Origin: Heterobilharzia americana
Taxonomy: Eukaryota; Platyhelminthes; Trematoda; Strigeidida; Schistosomatidae
DNA length: 64,000 nt
Direction: 5' to 3'
Assembly (NCBI GenBank): GCA_944470555.2
Contig: OX104130.1
Span: 3,596,001 to 3,660,000 of the forward strand
Translations under genes and position numbers: made by a program
Part shown: piece by piece, positions 11,825 to 24,689 of the stretch
Layout of the letters: each line of letters begins with the position of its first letter
Numbering within the stretch: the first letter of the stretch is position 1
Notes under the pieces: generated by a model
The model's input: only the letters and a program-made list of their open reading frames with translations
Databases searched by the model: none
What the model was told of the DNA's origin: nothing

Positions 11825-12560
11825 CCCTGTGTTTCTAGTGGAACATAGGGCTTCAGTTACACATCGCCATTTCACTCTGTTCCCTGCATTCTTTTTCTTT
11901 AACCTGGTTTCACCACTACCCAGAAGCTTTCATTTCTTTCTCACATTATCTCCTCCATGTCACTCTCACTCAGACACCCAACTCGTCGTTTCCCATTTGG
12001 ATTCCACTCGAGGACCTGGCCTGACCTGGCGCGTGATACCCCCAATCGGTCTTCTCAGCGTTTGTCCGATCCGATCCAATCCATCTCCACTCCCTTCTGC
12101 ATCTTTTTGGGGTGATGGGTTCTTGGTTGGTTCATTGCTAACCAGCCAGATTTCCTTGTTGCTTATTCTCATTATTCTGACCATCTGATCTTCAGTATCA
12201 AGCATAGGCAGCTGTTGATGGATGTCTGTAGTTTGTTGGGAATGCTTTTCATAACGCGTCAACTTTCTGAATCATCACATAGAAGTACTGACTTGACATT
12301 AGTGTTGAAAATCTGGATCTTGTTCCTTATGCTGATTGCAGTAGATCGCGACACTGAATTCAGGCTACTGAAGACTTGTCTTACTTTTCCAATTCTGGCT
12401 TTCACGTCCTCATCTGTACCGCCCCGTGTAGTTGAAGCTATGCTGCCTAGATAGGTGAAAGAGAGTACTTCCTTTAGGTTTCTCCCGTTGATTGTGATTG
12501 GTGTTTGTTGTTGTTGTTGAGTGGACTTCAATGCATTCAACTTTATTTTTGTTTTTGATG
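11825..12560 (-). pseudogene. RTE-like family 2, 3' end of ORF2
   Basis: On the minus strand the 3' coding end of an RTE-type non-LTR element is readable in two overlapping frames. The blocks are, in order, SFTYLGSI, then DEDVKARIGK, then IQIFNTNVKSVLL, then (after a frameshift) ISNKE, TLRRPIGGITRQ and the final 'CSTRN'-like end. These blocks follow the RT domain in many RTE elements. The RT catalytic part and endonuclease are missing, so it is 5' truncated. A sister fragment lies at 54865-55600 and a short one at 15555-15790. Confidence 0.88.
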
Positions 12561-12986
12561 CCTAGTTCATTCGTTGTATTGGATTGTAGTTCACTACCTG
12601 CAAGAAGCTTATCTGCCTTCTTTTTCTGCCGTCTACATGGTCATGACTCAGTGAAAAGTTCTTCACTCTTTCACTCTACAAAATCTATAACATGAAACAA
12701 ATTTCTGATGTTGCTGTTAAAACAGTAACTACCTATGATGGTTCACTTTTTAGAGCATTACCAAGTGGCTAGGAACAGTTGTCATGCCAAGAATTCCACT
12801 CATGAAATACGCTGATATCTGATGAGCTACTTACATGAAATCTTGGTTGAGAAATACTTGTTTTAGGCATTAGTTTTTCGTTGCTACTCGCTTGCCCTCT
12901 CCTCTGTTTGCTTCTTATCCTTTCGGAATATGCTAAGTAAGCCAAACAAAGGTGAAATATTGCTGTTTTGTTTATCAGCCTATGTA

Positions 12987-13054
<68 letters not shown>

Positions 13055-13789
13055 CAGAAAAAAAGGAGAGAGGCGTCTTTTCAGAATTGTCACACGTTTA
13101 TTTAGTCCCCTTGATAAATTTGAATAATCTAAGAACAAAGACCTTTGCGGAATAAAATAAGCTCTTTTTTATTTCTCGGCTTTTCATCAGCCGCAGACAC
13201 CTGAAATCAAAATGAAATATTAATAGTAGTAGTAGTTTAATGACGTATCATGTACTGAATGTACAGAAACAAACGAAGATTCGAGATCCAAGATTGACAC
13301 TGGGATGATGGGTACAGCCTTATAAGATAGAAAATTCTGGAGATGTAGAAAGCGAGAAGAGGGGGGACGGCAAACAGACAGCCGTGTAAAAGAATCGGTT
13401 GTTAAAGAGCTAGTAGGTTACGTAATCATTCCAAGGAACTGATTGGAGAGCAGGAGAATACTAAATTAAAAGGGAAAAGCTATGCCATCCATATGCGAAA
13501 ATTATGTGTGAAACAATAGACAATCTGTTAACAGTCTGACCTACTTCTATTGCTGAAAATAGGGCTGAAGCAATTACTGCTCCTTTGTATAAAAGGTGTT
13601 CAGTTCCAGCTTAGTGATCAAATTATACTGGCAAACTGATGAGGTAGCTATGGGTTCATCACTGAGACCTATCTCAGGTGATATCTTTATAATTCATCTC
13701 TAAACAAATCGAACGAGAATGCTGATGTTAAACTACTTAACTGTTTGATTAAGTCTTAAGTAAAACGCTTAAACTTAATGTATAACTAG
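12561..13789. other. Non-coding stretch with (AT)n array
   Basis: The (AT)n array is at 12990-13053. The 65-codon frame at 12930 is created by it and is not a gene. From 13055 to about 13210 there is an AT-rich segment with a small perfect hairpin (cggct/agccg) near 13178-13195. It may be the end of an unrecognised element. Confidence 0.55.
12990..13053. repeat. (AT)n dinucleotide microsatellite
   Basis: About 32 uninterrupted AT units, able to form a cruciform. Confidence 0.97.
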
Positions 13790-15400
13790 AAGATTACGTT
13801 ATGTAAAAACCCACCTAGTATGTGGAAAATTTTTAATGATTTTACTGGAAAGTGAAAACTCAGAAATGAAACCTGCGACAACTTGCATACATTAAACGAG
13901 TCATTCATACGTAAACTCACGAATGTTACTTTATCTTGTTCCTCATGTATAACGGAATTCAGTTTTCCTAAATTCAAAGGAACAGATGTGTTCAAATGCT
14001 TGAAATCATTAAAATCTTTGCAATGCCCCGGACCAGATGGCATGCCAGGTATTCTTTTCACGAAATGTACTGATATTCCACTCACAAAGATTTTTAATGA
14101 GTCTTTTGCTAAAGATAACGTACCAGTTCTGGTTCCTAAGTCCACATCTGCTGGAGCTAAAGTGGAATTCTGACCGATCACAATAACCTCACCATTCATA
14201 AAAACCAATGGAAAAATTATTGCTTCGTTGGCTTGAACCTCTTTCGGAGGCTTTCAGAGATCCTAATCAATTTGTCTACAAACCCAGTAGGAGTACCTTA
14301 GATGTTGCAGTTGTTTTACATCATAATATTATTGACAGTCTGAACAGAGGTGCTAAAGTATATTAGATCTGCCTTCTTGGATTATACTTCTGCCTTTTGA
14401 CTCTATCCCTAGACCTCTATTATTAAACAAGCTTACCAGTACTCACATTGAGTCCTGGATTGTAAACTGGCTTGACTCATATTTTTCTGAAAGAATACAG
14501 TACACTCTAGTACGTTGCTTAGTGAAGCCGGTGTGCCTCATGGTGCTGTTCTTTCTCCTTCCTCTTTCTCTTTCTTTTTGCATGACTTAAAAACCTCAAC
14601 TAAAGCCAACTTTGTTAAGTATGCTGATGACCTGACAGTATCCATATCGATCATTTCCTCTTCTGATTGTTCTCAGTTGAATAACTTCTTAAAGGAAATC
14701 GCTCACTCGCCTTCTTTAAATCGACTCACACTGAATTCCTTCAAATGTCAGATGGTTAATTTTAGCTTAAGACATGAGAAAGACCTTTGTACATTGCTTC
14801 AGTCCCATGACTCTTGTCTTGTAGATGCCTCTGTTATAAAGAATGTAACAAGCGTGGTCTATCCTGGCCTATGCTTTTCTTCTGATCTTTCTTGCTCCCC
14901 TCATACGTTTCTGATTTCTAGGAAAATCCTCCTCTGATAGACCTTTTATATTAGGAAATTCAAACTGTCTGACATAACTCATTCTCTACTCTTATATTTC
15001 ATTGATTCCTGTGTTTTACCTATACTTACTTATTACTCCCCCTTATTCTTCGCTGGACTCCAAAAAAAAGACTACGTTGTATTGTGTAGGATTTTGGAGG
15101 TAGTTAGTAGAGCAAGTAGCACATCCCTAACCGAGCTGATAAATGCAGTCATAGATAGGCATTTGAACTCTTGTAGACAGTCGTGGCTAAGAATATTTTA
15201 TCCGATGACAAGTGTCATCTACATCTGCACTTCTATGTCTATCGTCTGGGAAGGCAAGAAGCAAATATATTAAACTCTATGCACTCACAACTGCATACAA
15301 AAACTCAACTATCTTATTTAGCTTATGTATTGTGTGAAGAAAATCATGTTAAACAGAGTCTTGTCAGTCAGTTGTGTATTAGTGAATAGTTATCATGTCC
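13790..15400 (+). pseudogene. CR1/jockey-like non-LTR retrotransposon, frameshifted RT
   Basis: The decayed frames, in order, give LKSLQCPGPDGMPG (the RT entry motif of CR1/jockey-type elements), then LVPKSTSAGAK, and DSIPRPLLLNKL in a second frame. A third frame has GVPHGAVLSPSSFSFFLHDL with an intact FVKYADDLT catalytic box (about 14605-14635). A C-terminal region with a VVSRASSTSLTELINAV-like block follows at 15100-15400. At least three frame changes and several stops separate the blocks. The N-terminal and endonuclease parts are missing. The motif order separates it from the RTE-like copies in the window. The clade is a judgement from motifs; the exact family cannot be named here. The minus-strand frame at 13786-14208 is a shadow. 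Confidence 0.85.
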
Positions 15401-15554
15401 CTGAATTCCTTAATCATTTCGATAATCCTGTTATTCATTACTCTTTATTATATATTATCAAACAAAATCTTTGAAAAATGTTTTACCATGGATAAATTGA
15501 TGTAATAATACGCGCTGAGATTTCTGTACTGTAAATATAGTGAGGAATAAAGCA

Positions 15555-15790
15555 AAAAACAACCTCGCCTGGTTAACTAGTTCACTAGTTACCAGCAGGT
15601 CTCGAGTGGGAATCCAAAGAGGAAACGACGAGTTGGGCGTCTGAGAGTGACATGGAGGAGATCGTATGAGGGAGATATGATAGCTTCTGGCCAGACGTGG
15701 AGCCAGGTTGAAAAGACTGCAGAGAAGAGAGTGGAATGGAGACGTGCTACTGAAGCCCTATGTTCCACTGGGAACCCAAGGGTCAAATAA
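15555..15790 (+). mobile_element. RTE-like family 2, short 3'-end fragment
   Basis: The last 70 or so codons of the family 2 ORF2 end are visible on the plus strand, ending in a CSTGNP-like peptide at about 15755-15780. The complementary DNA words appear at 11835-12010 and 54880-55040. Upstream, 'ctggttaactagttcacta' is shared in inverse orientation with 52450-52475, suggesting a common junction. Confidence 0.8.
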
Positions 15791-18084
15791 TAATAATCAT
15801 TTACAACAGTCTACATATATACAGGCAATTACAAAGCAGTTTTTAGTTTACGTAGTACGCTACGATGACTATCGATATGTGATGGTGGTTAGAAAGAATT
15901 ATGCTTGGATACTTTCCTGTTATCGTATCGTTCACATTTGCTTCAACTCAATGATTTCTAGAGACACATAATGATGAGATGGATTTATACGTCAAGAGGT
16001 ATTCGAAACATTGATGCCCAAATCCACTGGATAGTTTGCTTAAGTTTGCAGTGGTGCACAAAACTCAGTCAGTATATCATTGTAAGAAAATTTGTGCTCT
16101 ATGTTTTTCAGCATAATAGCTATTCCTATTAATAACTGGCAATATTCTACCATAAATCCTTGTCCCCTTTTCGCGTTCAACTCGATGACTGCATAGTCAA
16201 ATAGTCAGTTTCCTAGACTGTTGGCTTATCATTTTGTCCTCTTCTCTTTGTCCATCTATAAATTAATGAATAGCTTTGTTTTTATTTATTTATTTCTTCA
16301 CTTCTTCCCTTGTGTGTGTATGTGTGTGTGTGCGTATAATCTGATTTTGGTGGAAATGTCTCTGATTTTTTTTCATTAATTCCCTACGACTGTGTTTCTA
16401 TTCTTCTCTTTCCCTCGTATTGCCGCCTTTTGTCTTTCATCTGAGTAAAAAGGATAAGCAAGAAAGGGAGAAGTCGAAGTTTGAAAAGCAAAGTTTATCA
16501 TTATCATCATCATCTGATTATCATCATTAGCGCATATTGTTGACTGATGTTATGATACCATCTTTGGTTGTGTGTGTGTGTTGGGGGGGTATGCAAGCGA
16601 ATTGGTGGATATTTTTTATTATTTATCGGTTTGAAATATGCACAAACCCACTCACTCACTCATAGACATAACCTATTTTGATGTGCCTTACTGGATTCGA
16701 AGTAAGGACAAAAAATGTCTGGTAGTTATGTTAGCTTCATCAATCCAAATGATTCAATGAATTATGAGGTTATATACGCGCAGAGTTTATAAATATAGTA
16801 TAAATGGTCGGTTGAGTTATCCAAGCTAAAACATATTTCCAAATCGATTGCACCTTGGATAGTATTTCTAAGATTTTCTTATTTCATAGTTTTATTATGG
16901 TAGTTTTCTGTCATTCCTCCGTTTGATTATTAGCAGTAATAGTTTAGGGAACGCCAATACAGAGACGAAGAAAGGAATGTTCATTATTGACATCTTGTAC
17001 AGTAGTCATCAAACATTGTATACTTTCACTAAAACAATCTATTTGTACAATGTGTCTGATTTTCTCTTCTACTTCCATCTTGATTTGCTCTGAATATGGC
17101 CCACATTGTCTCCTGCATTTCTCTGGCAGAATATCTATCCATTGCTGATTTCTGCCACCCTCTCGACATATACTACTTATATCCATTGTGATCAGCAGCG
17201 TCCACTACTGTAGTAGTGTGAAAGATGGATACGATACAAATTATAGGCTTTCTCGGGTTTCATACTACTTGCATATTGCACTGTGAACTACTATATGTGC
17301 TTGTGTAAATTCCCTGTTGTAATTCATTGACTAGGATATTCAACTTTCTAGTTATTAGATCATACATACACAGTACTCTCTTTTAGACTATGCATTTTGT
17401 GTATACAAGAAAATGTTTGAAAACTCGAGTAGGATGGATGAATAGTTAACTGGTGGATTATATCTATCATTATGTAGATGAGTTTTAATATAATCAATCG
17501 CAAAATAAGATTTTTCTGAACGTTTCGCTGTGTATGCCACAGTAAAATATCAGTGAAACATTCCAAAAGAAAATTTGTTCTGATTTTCTCAACACGTGTT
17601 GGTATTATATTAAGGCTTATCTATGTAACGAGTAAACTTGACTCGGTGCTCAACTTCTTTCAGAACATTCGTAACAACTATAACTTGGATGTGTTTATAA
17701 TCTAATTATATTATTCAATCGATCACGACTATTAATATTATCATTGCTGTTTGCTTCGAAAAAAAGAAGAAAGATCATATTATGATAAAGGTGCATGTGT
17801 TTTGCTGCTATCTCATCATATTAACTACTTATTAATCATGCTAGTAGTAGTAGATTCATTGTTTTTGACCATCTTTGTCACATATGTGGCTTTCACTACA
17901 ATTATAGTATCCGTTTATTGAACACTCGCCCCACAACTTCATTGAAGATTTGACTGTAGATCCTGCAATTGCCTTGATACTCAATTGAAAAACTTTAACA
18001 ACTCTGCACTTGTTCCTGTTTTCAGCTATATATGCTTGATAATTCATATCAAGGTAGACTAAATTAGTTTAACTTCTTCTAAAG
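15791..18084. other. AT-rich non-coding stretch, no gene recognised
   Basis: About 2.3 kb without a recognised gene or dispersed repeat. GT-rich runs lie near 16312-16332 and 16570. Short frames (16944-17186, 17360-17566, 17856-18047, all minus) have no family resemblance. Confidence 0.55.
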
Positions 18085-18260
18085 CTTGAATGCCTTAGCC
18101 AACCTTTGAATACCCTCTTTTCTCATACACTTTTGTCTACTTTGATATGATTCTTTTTCTATCCACCTATTCTTTGTGTACTACTCTGTAAAGTGTGGCA
18201 AGTTGAGGCGATAGATTCGTGTACCAGGTCCTACGTTGATTTTATCGGTCTCTGTTCCAG
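18085..18260 (+). mobile_element. RTE-like family 1, 3' untranslated tail
   Basis: Matches the non-coding tail of family 1: 'ttttgtctactttgatatga', a 'tctatccacct...ttctttgtgta' stretch, 'gtgtggcaagttgag' and 'ctacgttgattttat'. No coding part remains, an extreme 5' truncation. Confidence 0.8.
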
Positions 18261-19684
18261 CTTTAGCTCAGCCACATGAGGTCTATATTTTACTGAGTAT
18301 AGAAGTCATGACCAACTAGTTTCTAAGACTATTTTCTTCATAGATGTGAAGTTAGTCAGGAAATTATTTGGAACCAGAGAATAGAAGACATCTGTAATGT
18401 TGTAGTCTACAACTCTTTGGTTGGGTATATCTACATAAACTCATATAGATTCCAGCCTAGGATGTTTGATTGTTGAATTTCGTAGTCAATACATTATCAG
18501 CCAGCTGCTGGGCTGATGATTCATATGTTATAGCAATTATCAATTCACTGGGAACACCAAAATTGTGCAACAATAATCCCTCCGTGAACAGTACCAGTCC
18601 TATTGAAGATAAGCACACATATCTTGTTTGTGGACTCATTTAGTATTCTCAGTATTTAGATTTCATGTCATCTCATTAAATCAGATTAATAGTAGTTTAT
18701 CGACTCAGCGTGTGATGGTGTGGTGGTAACCTCTTTAGATATCATCACAAAAGATTCGTTTTTATCCCAAATAGGCTATAATGACTACACACAACACTTG
18801 TATAGTATCAGTTGTTTTGTGGGGGGGGGGGGGGGGCTTGCAAGATGTGAATTGGTTTATTCAACTAAAATTTTCAACGCTACGCTAATTATTAATTCTC
18901 AATTCTTGACTATTCAGTATTTCGTTAACAGGAGCTGGTTGATAGTATGAAACTTTTTTTAGATTAATTCAAAATTAGAGTAGTTCAGAGATATTTTTAT
19001 TTGTGTTGTGATTAGCCAGACGATCTGAGATAGTCATAGTTTGCTAAACGGGTATTATATTCATAGGAGAAGCAGTCTCCGTTTCAAAGTCTCCTACAAC
19101 CTAGACGTTCATTACATCTTCAATCAACATTGTATATGATTAATTACGAAGTAACACTGAGAACTACTTATAGTTTAGTGCGAGGATTTACAAACAGGAA
19201 AAAAAAATTCATCCTATCCGATATTGAATAGATCAAAACTTATTAGTAAAGTAGTAACTGCCAGCGGGTCGAGTCAATAATCATTCGATTTATCAATCTG
19301 AAAACCTAGATTTGGTAATACTGATTATATGTTCCAACTAAATATTTGAAGGAGGTATGATGGAATGTTGCCATCTCACGAGTACAGAAAGTCAAATACA
19401 CCGATCAAATTTTGTACTACAGCAGCAATCATTTGACAGACAAACAAGCGAAATTCATTGTAATACTGAAGCATTATGAAAAACCGAGGAAAAATGCCTT
19501 TACGTAGCGTTCAAAGTTAATGATTAGTCACTGAACTTTGATACAAAAGGTGTTTATCAGCAGAACACTACAATAACCTGATATCAATAAGACGCGTCAC
19601 TTTACTTTCAGCCGATTGCCTCGTTTGTTAAATTAGCATGGTACGTAAACTAGCGAATTCACTATAGAGCACTATGTTATAACT
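18261..19684. other. Non-coding stretch with a G16 run
   Basis: No gene recognised. A run of 16 guanines lies at 18821-18836. Confidence 0.6.
18821..18836 (+). repeat. Poly(G) run of 16
   Basis: Sixteen consecutive G residues in an AT-rich genome. It could form an intramolecular quadruplex or reflect a length-uncertain homopolymer in the assembly. Confidence 0.95.
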
Positions 19685-19925
19685 TTCTTGGTGGCTAGTA
19701 GTGGGATGCAAGACATGCGCCTTGTCTTATTCGCCACTCATGGCAATATACGTCTACACCCCAGTGTTCCCACTGAAACTTTGAAGCGATGGGTCTTAGG
19801 TCCGAGTCCCAGATGAGAACAATATCTCTGATATCCACGTAGACGCATCCAGCTGATGAGTCCCCAGTAGGACGAAATGCACATTCTAAATTCTACTGCC
19901 AGCCACTATCCATCATTACTAGAAC
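19685..19925. mobile_element. Family A hammerhead SINE, inverted pair
   Basis: A minus-strand fragment with a decayed ribozyme region (19685-19770) meets a plus-strand copy (19770-19925). The plus copy keeps the B-box-like 'ggtccgagtcccag' and a ribozyme at 19847-19900: CTGATGA and GAAA are intact. Its cleavage triplet is ATT and helix I is broken (CCAG opposite CTAA), so activity is doubtful. The 3' flank ends 'tccatcattact', the usual family A end. Confidence 0.8.
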
Positions 19926-20451
19926 TGAACAAATGTCTAACAATTTAGTTATCTTTATCAGAACACACCGAATAAATAAACCCACATACATACAGGAATT
20001 CTTAAGTTTTTCTACTGAATGTAAATTCATAAAATGATTGAAGGGTAGTCTTTTACCTTTGTTGTAAATGATTGAATAGTTTAATAGTGCCATTCAGTTT
20101 GCTGAGTAATTCATTGTGATAATCACATCTGTGATCTACATCATTTTCTTTGTTAGACTATTCTACTGTAAAACGTATGTGTACATGCGTGCGTGCGTGC
20201 TTGCAGTTTTAAGCGGTTCTTTTTAGTCATTTTGGCAAAACAGAGAGAGAGAGAGTAGTACTACTGTTAGTAATGTGTTATTCAAGTGACAAGAATTGTA
20301 GACATTCCTTTGGTAGCGTTAAAGTAAGCGATTTACTAGAGGAAGTTATTATTTGCACATAGAAACTGCGTTAGTTGATGAATCGACATTACCAGTCAGT
20401 AGCTAGAATACAATCACACCTGTATATTCACTATAAACAATGTATCTTAGA

Positions 20452-20525
20452 ATTATTGCTGACGAGTCCCAAATAGGACGAAATGCGCATCCTGGATTCC
20501 ACTGCTAGCCACTGCCCATCATTAC
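20452..20525 (+). ncRNA. Hammerhead ribozyme, family A, 5'-truncated copy
   Basis: CTGACGA (20459-20465), helix II GTCC/GGAC, GAAA and triplet ATC are all present. Helix III pairs ATG with CAT instead of the ACG/CGT of the copy at 47094-47150, a paired change that keeps the helix. The 5' strand of helix I is replaced by unrelated sequence ('aattattg'). The insertion therefore starts almost exactly at the ribozyme, and self-cleavage is unlikely without another RNA. Confidence 0.75.
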
Positions 20526-20554
20526 TAAATGTATCTTAGAGTTAAATATTTGTA

Positions 20555-21000
20555 TGAACTACAGGTTTTAAGCGAAGGAGGTAACTCTGTTGGTAAGGTC
20601 GTGAACCTTTATCGATAGGTTTCACGCATACTTGCCTAGTCAGTCACTGTCTACGCCATCGGACGGAAAGGTGACTTCAGTTCATCAAGTCTCTGAGCTG
20701 GGTAAAGAAAAGTAGATTTTCAGGTTCGAGTCTGCAGGCACGACAACCAAACTTAGGGGTTGGGGGATTCTAGGTGATGTAAGTCACAGTCGATCTCGGT
20801 GATGGATTATCTTCATTTCAAGTGTCATATCAATTTTCCTTATTGTTTTATCCCTTCTTTGTCTCTTTGCATAACTTTCTACTGCGTTTAACTAATCTCT
20901 TCCTTAATTCTATCTTTGTCATCTTGATGCTATCTCACTTAATGTGCTAATGTGAGGTATCGCTACATGAATGTCGTTATACAATAATACTATCTCCCAT
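20555..21000 (+). mobile_element. RTE-like family 1, 3'-end fragment (variant tail)
   Basis: It starts in the 'gttggtaaggtcgtgaacct' block and passes the C-terminal coding remnant. It ends in a variant tail ('tctcacttaatgtgctaatg', 'gaggtatcgctacatgaatg') that is also seen at 6540, 53230 and 58370. Frames are broken. Confidence 0.75.
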
Positions 21001-22664
21001 ATTGATATCAACCGTTTAGATCGTGACTTTTTTTGTCATTAAGGAATTAGGCATACTGGAGATCATTCGAAATTAGCATATTCTCTAGATGTGCTTAGGT
21101 TTCAAGATCTATTCAAGCAAACTGTCTAGTATCATTTAAGTTTGAATTGAATACCTTCTTCACCTCAAAACTTTCTTCTACATGCTGAAAACTCGGTTTG
21201 AATTATCTCATTGATTACTACACGTATATATGTGCAATTATGACTGATTAGTTGTATCAACCTGTTTGACAGACAGATGGACAGAATCAATGTAGAACCT
21301 TGCACAGAAATGCATCACTTCAAGTTGCCACAATTCACACTAGCAGCATACAATAGATAAATCATTCAATCAATGAAATATTCCAAATAGGATCAGGCAT
21401 TACGTTAAAAGTTGCCACACCTCATATCAGCACAACAAGTAGCAAAGCAGTAAGAGAGGAATGAAAATGACAAAATGCTGAGTTCAGTGTAGCGGTTAAG
21501 ATTAAGATAATGTTTCGATACATCTTCACCAGTGACATCGATTCTGAACCATATCATCTAGAGTCTCCAACTGCTGGTTTGTGTTGTCAAGTAAATCTGA
21601 ACCGGCTAGTCTTCATCTCCCTTTATGGCTAAAACCAACAGTCCAGGACTCCATGTAGTGATGCCATGTTTTAGTCTGGCTTCCTTAAACCTTTTATCAG
21701 CGTAAACATACTTTAACAGTGGAATCCAGGATACGCATTTCGTCCTACTTAAGACTCTTCAGGTGAATATATCTCTATCGTAGTAAGTGATGTTTTTCCC
21801 GCTCAAACTTGAACGCAGTAATCATCATCTAGTGAATTTCTAGAGTGTCATTCTGTGAAAACTGAAGACATGGTTAGTAACTTCGAGTTTTTCAACCTAA
21901 TAACCAAGCAGTTCATTTATCCACGCATTCCGGATAAGTCTAAACATAATTCGGTCAAAAGTGATACTATTTTTTGGCAAGCAAGAAACAGTTTTCCTCT
22001 TTTTCTTAGTTATACACTCATGCATATATAGTAAGAAAGGATAGGACATTCCAGAGTAAGTTTCGATCGAAGATTAGAATAAATCCCATAACAAATGGCT
22101 GTTATATAATATCTATAGTCATTCAGTATACGGGAATAAACAGCTAGTTGCGTCATAAAGAAATTAACTTGAAAACATCTTCAACTCTGTAACCTGAGCT
22201 TTGGTAAACTCAAGATACTTAACTCCCTCAACTTGAAAGGGGTAGGGTTAAGACATCTGGAATACCTAAAACGTCATCAGTTCATACTATTATTAAAGGT
22301 TCAAAAAATCTTTTTTTTGCCATAGTCATCGTAGAGGATCGTTCATTTTAGATAATTAGTTCTCTTATGATGTAAGTTTGTTTAATTCTCATCTTACATA
22401 ATTTTCCTTTATGTAATTTATCTTGTCCTTCGATTGAAATTATTCTAGAGTATTCTATCCTTTCTACTATTTACTCACGAATGTACAACTAAAGAAAAAC
22501 GTTTTTTTCTTTCCTACAATCGTATTCTCTCTTGTCATATCATTAAATGGATTTGTTCCAGTGATTGTAAACCTTATCGAAGGTATATTTATCATATCTA
22601 CAGTTAATTGACGACTTAGATAGGGAATGTTATTGATACAAAGGTATGCGTTATTAGTTTTGAC
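21001..22664. other. Non-coding stretch with one family A copy
   Basis: Apart from the SINE at 21700-21850, no gene or named repeat is seen. Confidence 0.55.
21700..21850 (-). mobile_element. Family A hammerhead SINE
   Basis: On the minus strand the ribozyme keeps CTGAAGA, GAAA and an ATC triplet (predicted cleavage between 21728 and 21727). Helix I is weakened because the strand before the core reads 'ttcac' rather than 'tccag'. The tRNA-like part upstream is degraded. Confidence 0.75.
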
Positions 22665-23285
22665 TATCTGAATGAGATGAAGCTGTGGTTTGGCAAACTT
22701 GTACTATTCATATTGGGTGATGATTAGTTGTAAGTGAAATGAAAATCTGGGCTACAGCGGAATTGGAACAAGCTACCTCTGGGTAGTTGATCCAGTGCTC
22801 TACCTACTAACTGGGATACGAAACCCAACTACTGGCTGGTCAGATCTTAATTTCACTTCAATCACCCGACTAACATTCATGATTCAATACTAATCGCTTG
22901 ACTGTATTCACACTGGCTGCCTAGTCTAGTTAGGACTTCTCATCTTAATGCAATTGCAGCTGAAAGAAAGAGGGGGAAGGTGAACATATTGATTATCTGA
23001 GATAGACGTGGTTTAGTAGACTTGTATTATTGATACTTGGTGTTGATTGGTTGGAGATCTTGAGATCTTGAAGAATTCAAACCAGCAACGTTTGGTTTAC
23101 TAGCTCCATTGTTCTAACAGTTGAGCTACGAGACACAACTACAGTTTAGCAAACCCCTTGTGGTTAAAATGAAATTCAGACCCGAGTCTCGAATTTCAGT
23201 TGGTAACCTTAGAGGTCGCTGGTTCTAATCGCCTCACGGTCAAGATTTTCACTCATCTTCAACGAGTAACAGATGTGTTCATCGT
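22665..23285. mobile_element. Family C tRNA-like SINE cluster (three copies)
   Basis: Two minus-strand copies (22665-22890 and 22985-23140) precede a plus-strand remnant (23150-23285). Each minus copy carries the reverse of the A and B boxes and the 'tgaaatgaaaatctgggcta' end. The segment 22900-22980 matches the composite linker seen at 34290-34340, 41560-41620 and 44010-44080. The reading frame at 23200-23400 is by-product sequence. Confidence 0.75.
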
Positions 23286-23839
23286 ATGTGTTGTACATAT
23301 CATTGTCTCATACCGCTGTCCGCTTCCAACCTTCTTCAGCCTTTTTTTTCTAGTTTATCTTGATTACCCCTTGATATCGTTACTGATTTCAGTTATATGA
23401 TAGAATAAATATTGGCTTAGATACCAGTGTTTTTTGGACTAAGCTATCATTATAGGTGGATTATTGTCCTTGGAAATGTATACAGGATCCATGTTGATGA
23501 TAGCTGGCGGCAACTGTAAGATGAGATATAAAGTGTATTGTATAGTTATAATGATTGTCTTCAGTCATTGATAATGATAACAGTTATGCGTGGGTAGTAT
23601 CATTTTTAGTTCTTTTATCAGATTGAGTTAGTTGATAGGGAGAATAAAGCAAAAACCCTGTAAAATCAAAGGATTACAAGTGTATTCATGCGCAGAGTAT
23701 CATAAAATTAACTGAAGGGTGGAGTTTGTACTTCTTGGTCCCCTGTCTCTTCGCAGTGAATAATACTTATGGGTGAGTATTCTTCAGTGACTTTCTTTGA
23801 TTTTTGTCTGTTTAGTTTGCGTTTTATAGGCATTCAATT
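23286..23839. other. Non-coding stretch, no gene recognised
   Basis: AT-rich with frequent stops. No repeat family was recognised. Confidence 0.55.
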
Positions 23840-24180
23840 TTTAAGGTTGTATTCATCACGAACTGACATCAGTTGGGAAATCATTGAGAACTGAGGAGGA
23901 TTCGATAGTTGTTTCGTCTTGGTATGGGACTCTTCAGTAGATGTTGAACCCATGACGTTCAGATTAACCATTCAGCCACTGGGTTGGAGTCCGGTGGTCC
24001 ACAGTTTCTTACTTACGTCTATTCGCGCTAAAAACTGACTATCCACTAAGATCCGTTGGCGTCCGCTTCACTTGCGAATTGGTTGGCACCACACCTCATG
24101 GCTTCTCATTAGAACTTCTGGATGTCCATCTGTAAGCATATCACTAACGAGCACTATACAATAATATAGTTAGAGGTTTA
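23840..24180 (-). mobile_element. Family B hammerhead SINE, full length
   Basis: A complete minus-strand unit. It starts (minus sense) near 24180 with 'taaacctctaac' and passes 'agtgctcgttagtgatatg', the tRNA-like part and the ribozyme. It ends with 'ctgatgtcagttcgtgatga' near 23860. The ribozyme at about 23895-23945 keeps CTGAAGA and GAAA with an ATC triplet, but helix I no longer pairs and helix III has one mismatch. Confidence 0.8.
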
Positions 24181-24689
24181 TTCAGTATGTTTATCTGTTG
24201 TGAATGAAAACTACCTTCTGACATTCATCATAAGGTGCATTATCGCCACTTAAGTACTTATATGGTGTTTATTGTACTTCATGTATGACTGTTCAACAAT
24301 GCTTACGGCCTAATTTTCATGCTAATGGCATTTCGTATAGTAATTATATCACTAATTGTTATACAATACATGTGATATAGGTAACAGTGATGTACCAACT
24401 AACCTTATCTGTCAACTTTGACCCACTTATTTAAGTAAAACAGCATGATCAAACATGTCCTAGTATATTGAATGAACCATCTGTACGTGCATGCGTTTGT
24501 GTGCATGTACACGTCATTTAGTGCACCACCGTCTTCTGACTACTGTTGATCGATTACTACTTACCAAGTGAGATGAATGAATGTAGTCCATCTGTTAATA
24601 GAGGTCTAGCAACTATTCAGCCCTCCACAGCAATGTGGAATTACAAGTATCATCTTAACAAAGGATACCCGTTGCACAAGAGGTGGTAC
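24181..24689. other. Non-coding stretch, no gene recognised
   Basis: Nothing recognised beyond an 'acgtgcatgcgtttgtgtgc' alternating purine-pyrimidine patch near 24485. Confidence 0.55.

Noticed and set aside
12930..13127. Frame with an Ile-Tyr repeat
   Set aside because: Created by the (AT)n microsatellite.
13178..13195. Small hairpin with CTGATGA on the minus strand
   Set aside because: No helix II between CTGATGA and GAAA, so it is not a hammerhead.
13786..14208. 140-codon minus-strand reading frame
   Set aside because: It is antisense to the CR1/jockey-like RT remnant, whose plus-strand peptides match known motifs.
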